From Aquitalea pelogenes (GTDB lineage Bacteria > Pseudomonadota > Gammaproteobacteria > Burkholderiales > Chromobacteriaceae), in assembly GCF_001515305.1 (NCBI RefSeq), contig NZ_LNQV01000011.1:39132-103131 (forward strand): DNA of 64,000 bases, in the 5' to 3' direction. Below the pieces are notes generated by a model. It did not search any database, was not told the DNA's origin, and was given only the letters and a program-made list of their open reading frames with translations. Both the position numbers and the translations under genes were made by a program. Positions 63,167 through 64,000 of the stretch are shown piece after piece. The number at the start of each line of letters is the position of its first letter. Positions within the stretch are counted from its first letter, which is position 1.

Positions 63167-64000
63167 ATGACTCTTACACTCCGCCTCACCACAATGAAAT
63201 TGTCATTGCTCTACTACCTTCTCACCATACTTTGCTTACTGCAGGCAATAACAAGCGAAGCGTGCACTGCTACGTCTTTCGGATCGATTTCTATTTCACC
63301 CACAGTAAGCGTACCAGCACGCGATGCACCCTTGATTACCCCACTGGGACCATGGTCCTCACCAGTGACAATGAACATATTCTCCGGCTGTAATGATGGA
63401 GTAGCCAGAACGGTTCTTGTGTATGGGCCATCATCATTTTATCTTGCAGGTTATTATGTCGACCCTGCAGATGGCAAGCAGTATGCAATATATACCCAAA
63501 CAGGTTTCCCAGCAGGTGTTGGCTTTATTGGCGCAGCTGGCCCTGACGCATCCAACCTTATTCCAGTCATCCCGGAAGCAAATACAGGCATAAATAACTC
63601 ATTCGACCCTGGTAACACCAACTACATTACCATAACTACACGAGTCCGCCTAATTCGCCATGCTCCGCTCGCGAACACCGCACCCATCAACCTAATGGGC
63701 TTACAAGTAGCCATTTTTAAATGGAAATACGCTACTCAACCTTATGCGAGCAACCCAAACGCCATATACATTACGGGAAACGCCACATATACCAATACTT
63801 TATTTCAAACTTGTTCAGTCACAGCTAGCAATTTGCAAATAAAACTACCGAACATCAACAGCAATCAATTGAACAGCATTAATTCCACTACTGGCAATAC
63901 AGCATTCAGCCTGCCTCTTAACTGTCCAAGCCCGGTTAATTTGTACATGACCATCACGGATATAAGCGCCCCCGGGCAGACAAGCAATATTGTTAGCCTG
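63167..64000 (+). CDS. Fimbrial tip adhesin-like protein, 3' end cut by the window
   Basis: An open frame of 278 codons runs without a stop to the last base. A signal peptide (MKLSLLYYLLTILCLLQAITSEA, if started at the second ATG, 63194) is followed by a domain rich in Asn, Thr, Pro and Ile with two Cys (about 33-205). From about residue 214 the text CSVTASNLQIKLPNINS and LPLNCPSPVNLYMTI resembles the pilin domain of chaperone-usher tip adhesins such as FimH. Neither ATG has a clear ribosome site. The AT-rich base use differs from the rest of the window and suggests horizontal gain. Chaperone and usher genes would lie beyond the window. Confidence 0.75.
   Translation, partial: MTLTLRLTTMKLSLLYYLLTILCLLQAITSEACTATSFGSISISPTVSVPARDAPLITPLGPWSSPVTMNIFSGCNDGVARTVLVYGPSSFYLAGYYVDPADGKQYAIYTQTGFPAGVGFIGAAGPDASNLIPVIPEANTGINNSFDPGNTNYITITTRVRLIRHAPLANTAPINLMGLQVAIFKWKYATQPYASNPNAIYITGNATYTNTLFQTCSVTASNLQIKLPNINSNQLNSINSTTGNTAFSLPLNCPSPVNLYMTITDISAPGQTSNIVSL

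Overview
The window reads as one contiguous chromosomal segment of a betaproteobacterium, most probably order Neisseriales and close to Chromobacteriaceae (Chromobacterium, Aquitalea, Vogesella). This is inferred from the gene content and from the conserved string def-fmt-htpX-rsmB-DUF4390-ntrY-ntrX, divergent from a LysM gene followed by dprA-smg-topA. The DNA is GC-rich and densely coding almost to the end. The last kilobase is visibly AT-rich and looks acquired.

Layout. 1-7.1 kb: 3' part of pyrE, a DUF4124 protein, a small periplasmic coiled-coil protein, four tandem tRNA-Lys genes with a good sigma70 promoter, cutA/fxsA, a YggU-family protein, a Dps-like ferritin, a TonB-family protein, a hot-dog thioesterase, a TlpA-like thioredoxin and a MoeB/ThiF-family enzyme. 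7.2-14.9 kb (minus): ntrX, ntrY, DUF4390, rsmB, htpX, fmt, def. 15.0-20.1 kb (plus): a LysM gene broken by a frameshift, dprA, smg, topA. 20.1-22.6 kb: a dispersed repeat between two near-identical terminators, three membrane proteins and dgkA. 22.8-27.7 kb: glutathione synthesis (gshA, an LprI-like protein, gshB), a PfkB-family kinase and a second TlpA-like protein. 27.8-33.2 kb: fadH with a palindrome inside its promoter, a DUF1294 protein, a lysophospholipase-like hydrolase, an AEC transporter and a GNAT acetyltransferase. 33.4-36.9 kb: purE-purK-purC, with purC frameshifted, and a CPBP protease that is probably also frameshifted. 37.0-41.2 kb: tolR-tolA-tolB-pal-cpoB without an adjacent tolQ. 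41.3-48.7 kb: an O-methyltransferase, a DUF3460 protein, a diguanylate cyclase, a LytTR regulator, a receiver-TPR protein and UvrD. 48.8-51.5 kb: a small accessory-looking cluster with a solute-binding protein, a tiny Gly/Ala/Ser-rich protein, an orphan FlgH-like lipoprotein and another lipoprotein. 51.5-59.2 kb (minus): a 2OG-Fe(II) oxygenase, cysE-DUF1835, rng, maf, a long palindromic repeat and secA. 59.7-62.8 kb: an ABC importer made of a double permease and an ATPase with a C-terminal extension, with no binding protein beside it. 63.2 kb to the end: the 5' part of a fimbrial adhesin-like gene.

How the genes fit together. Most of the window is housekeeping: translation start and protein maturation (fmt, def), rRNA modification and decay (rsmB, rng), DNA topology, uptake and repair (topA, dprA, uvrD), purine and pyrimidine synthesis (purEKC, pyrE), glutathione and cysteine (gshAB, cysE), envelope integrity (Tol-Pal, secA, htpX, dgkA) and fatty-acid degradation (fadH). 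The observations most worth checking are a NtrX-type regulator whose AAA+ module has lost Walker A and B residues, the orphan FlgH cluster, the missing tolQ, a receiver-TPR/LytTR pair without a kinase, the fadH operator, two kinds of intergenic repeat, and two clear plus one probable single-base frameshifts. The frameshifts may be assembly errors rather than biology.
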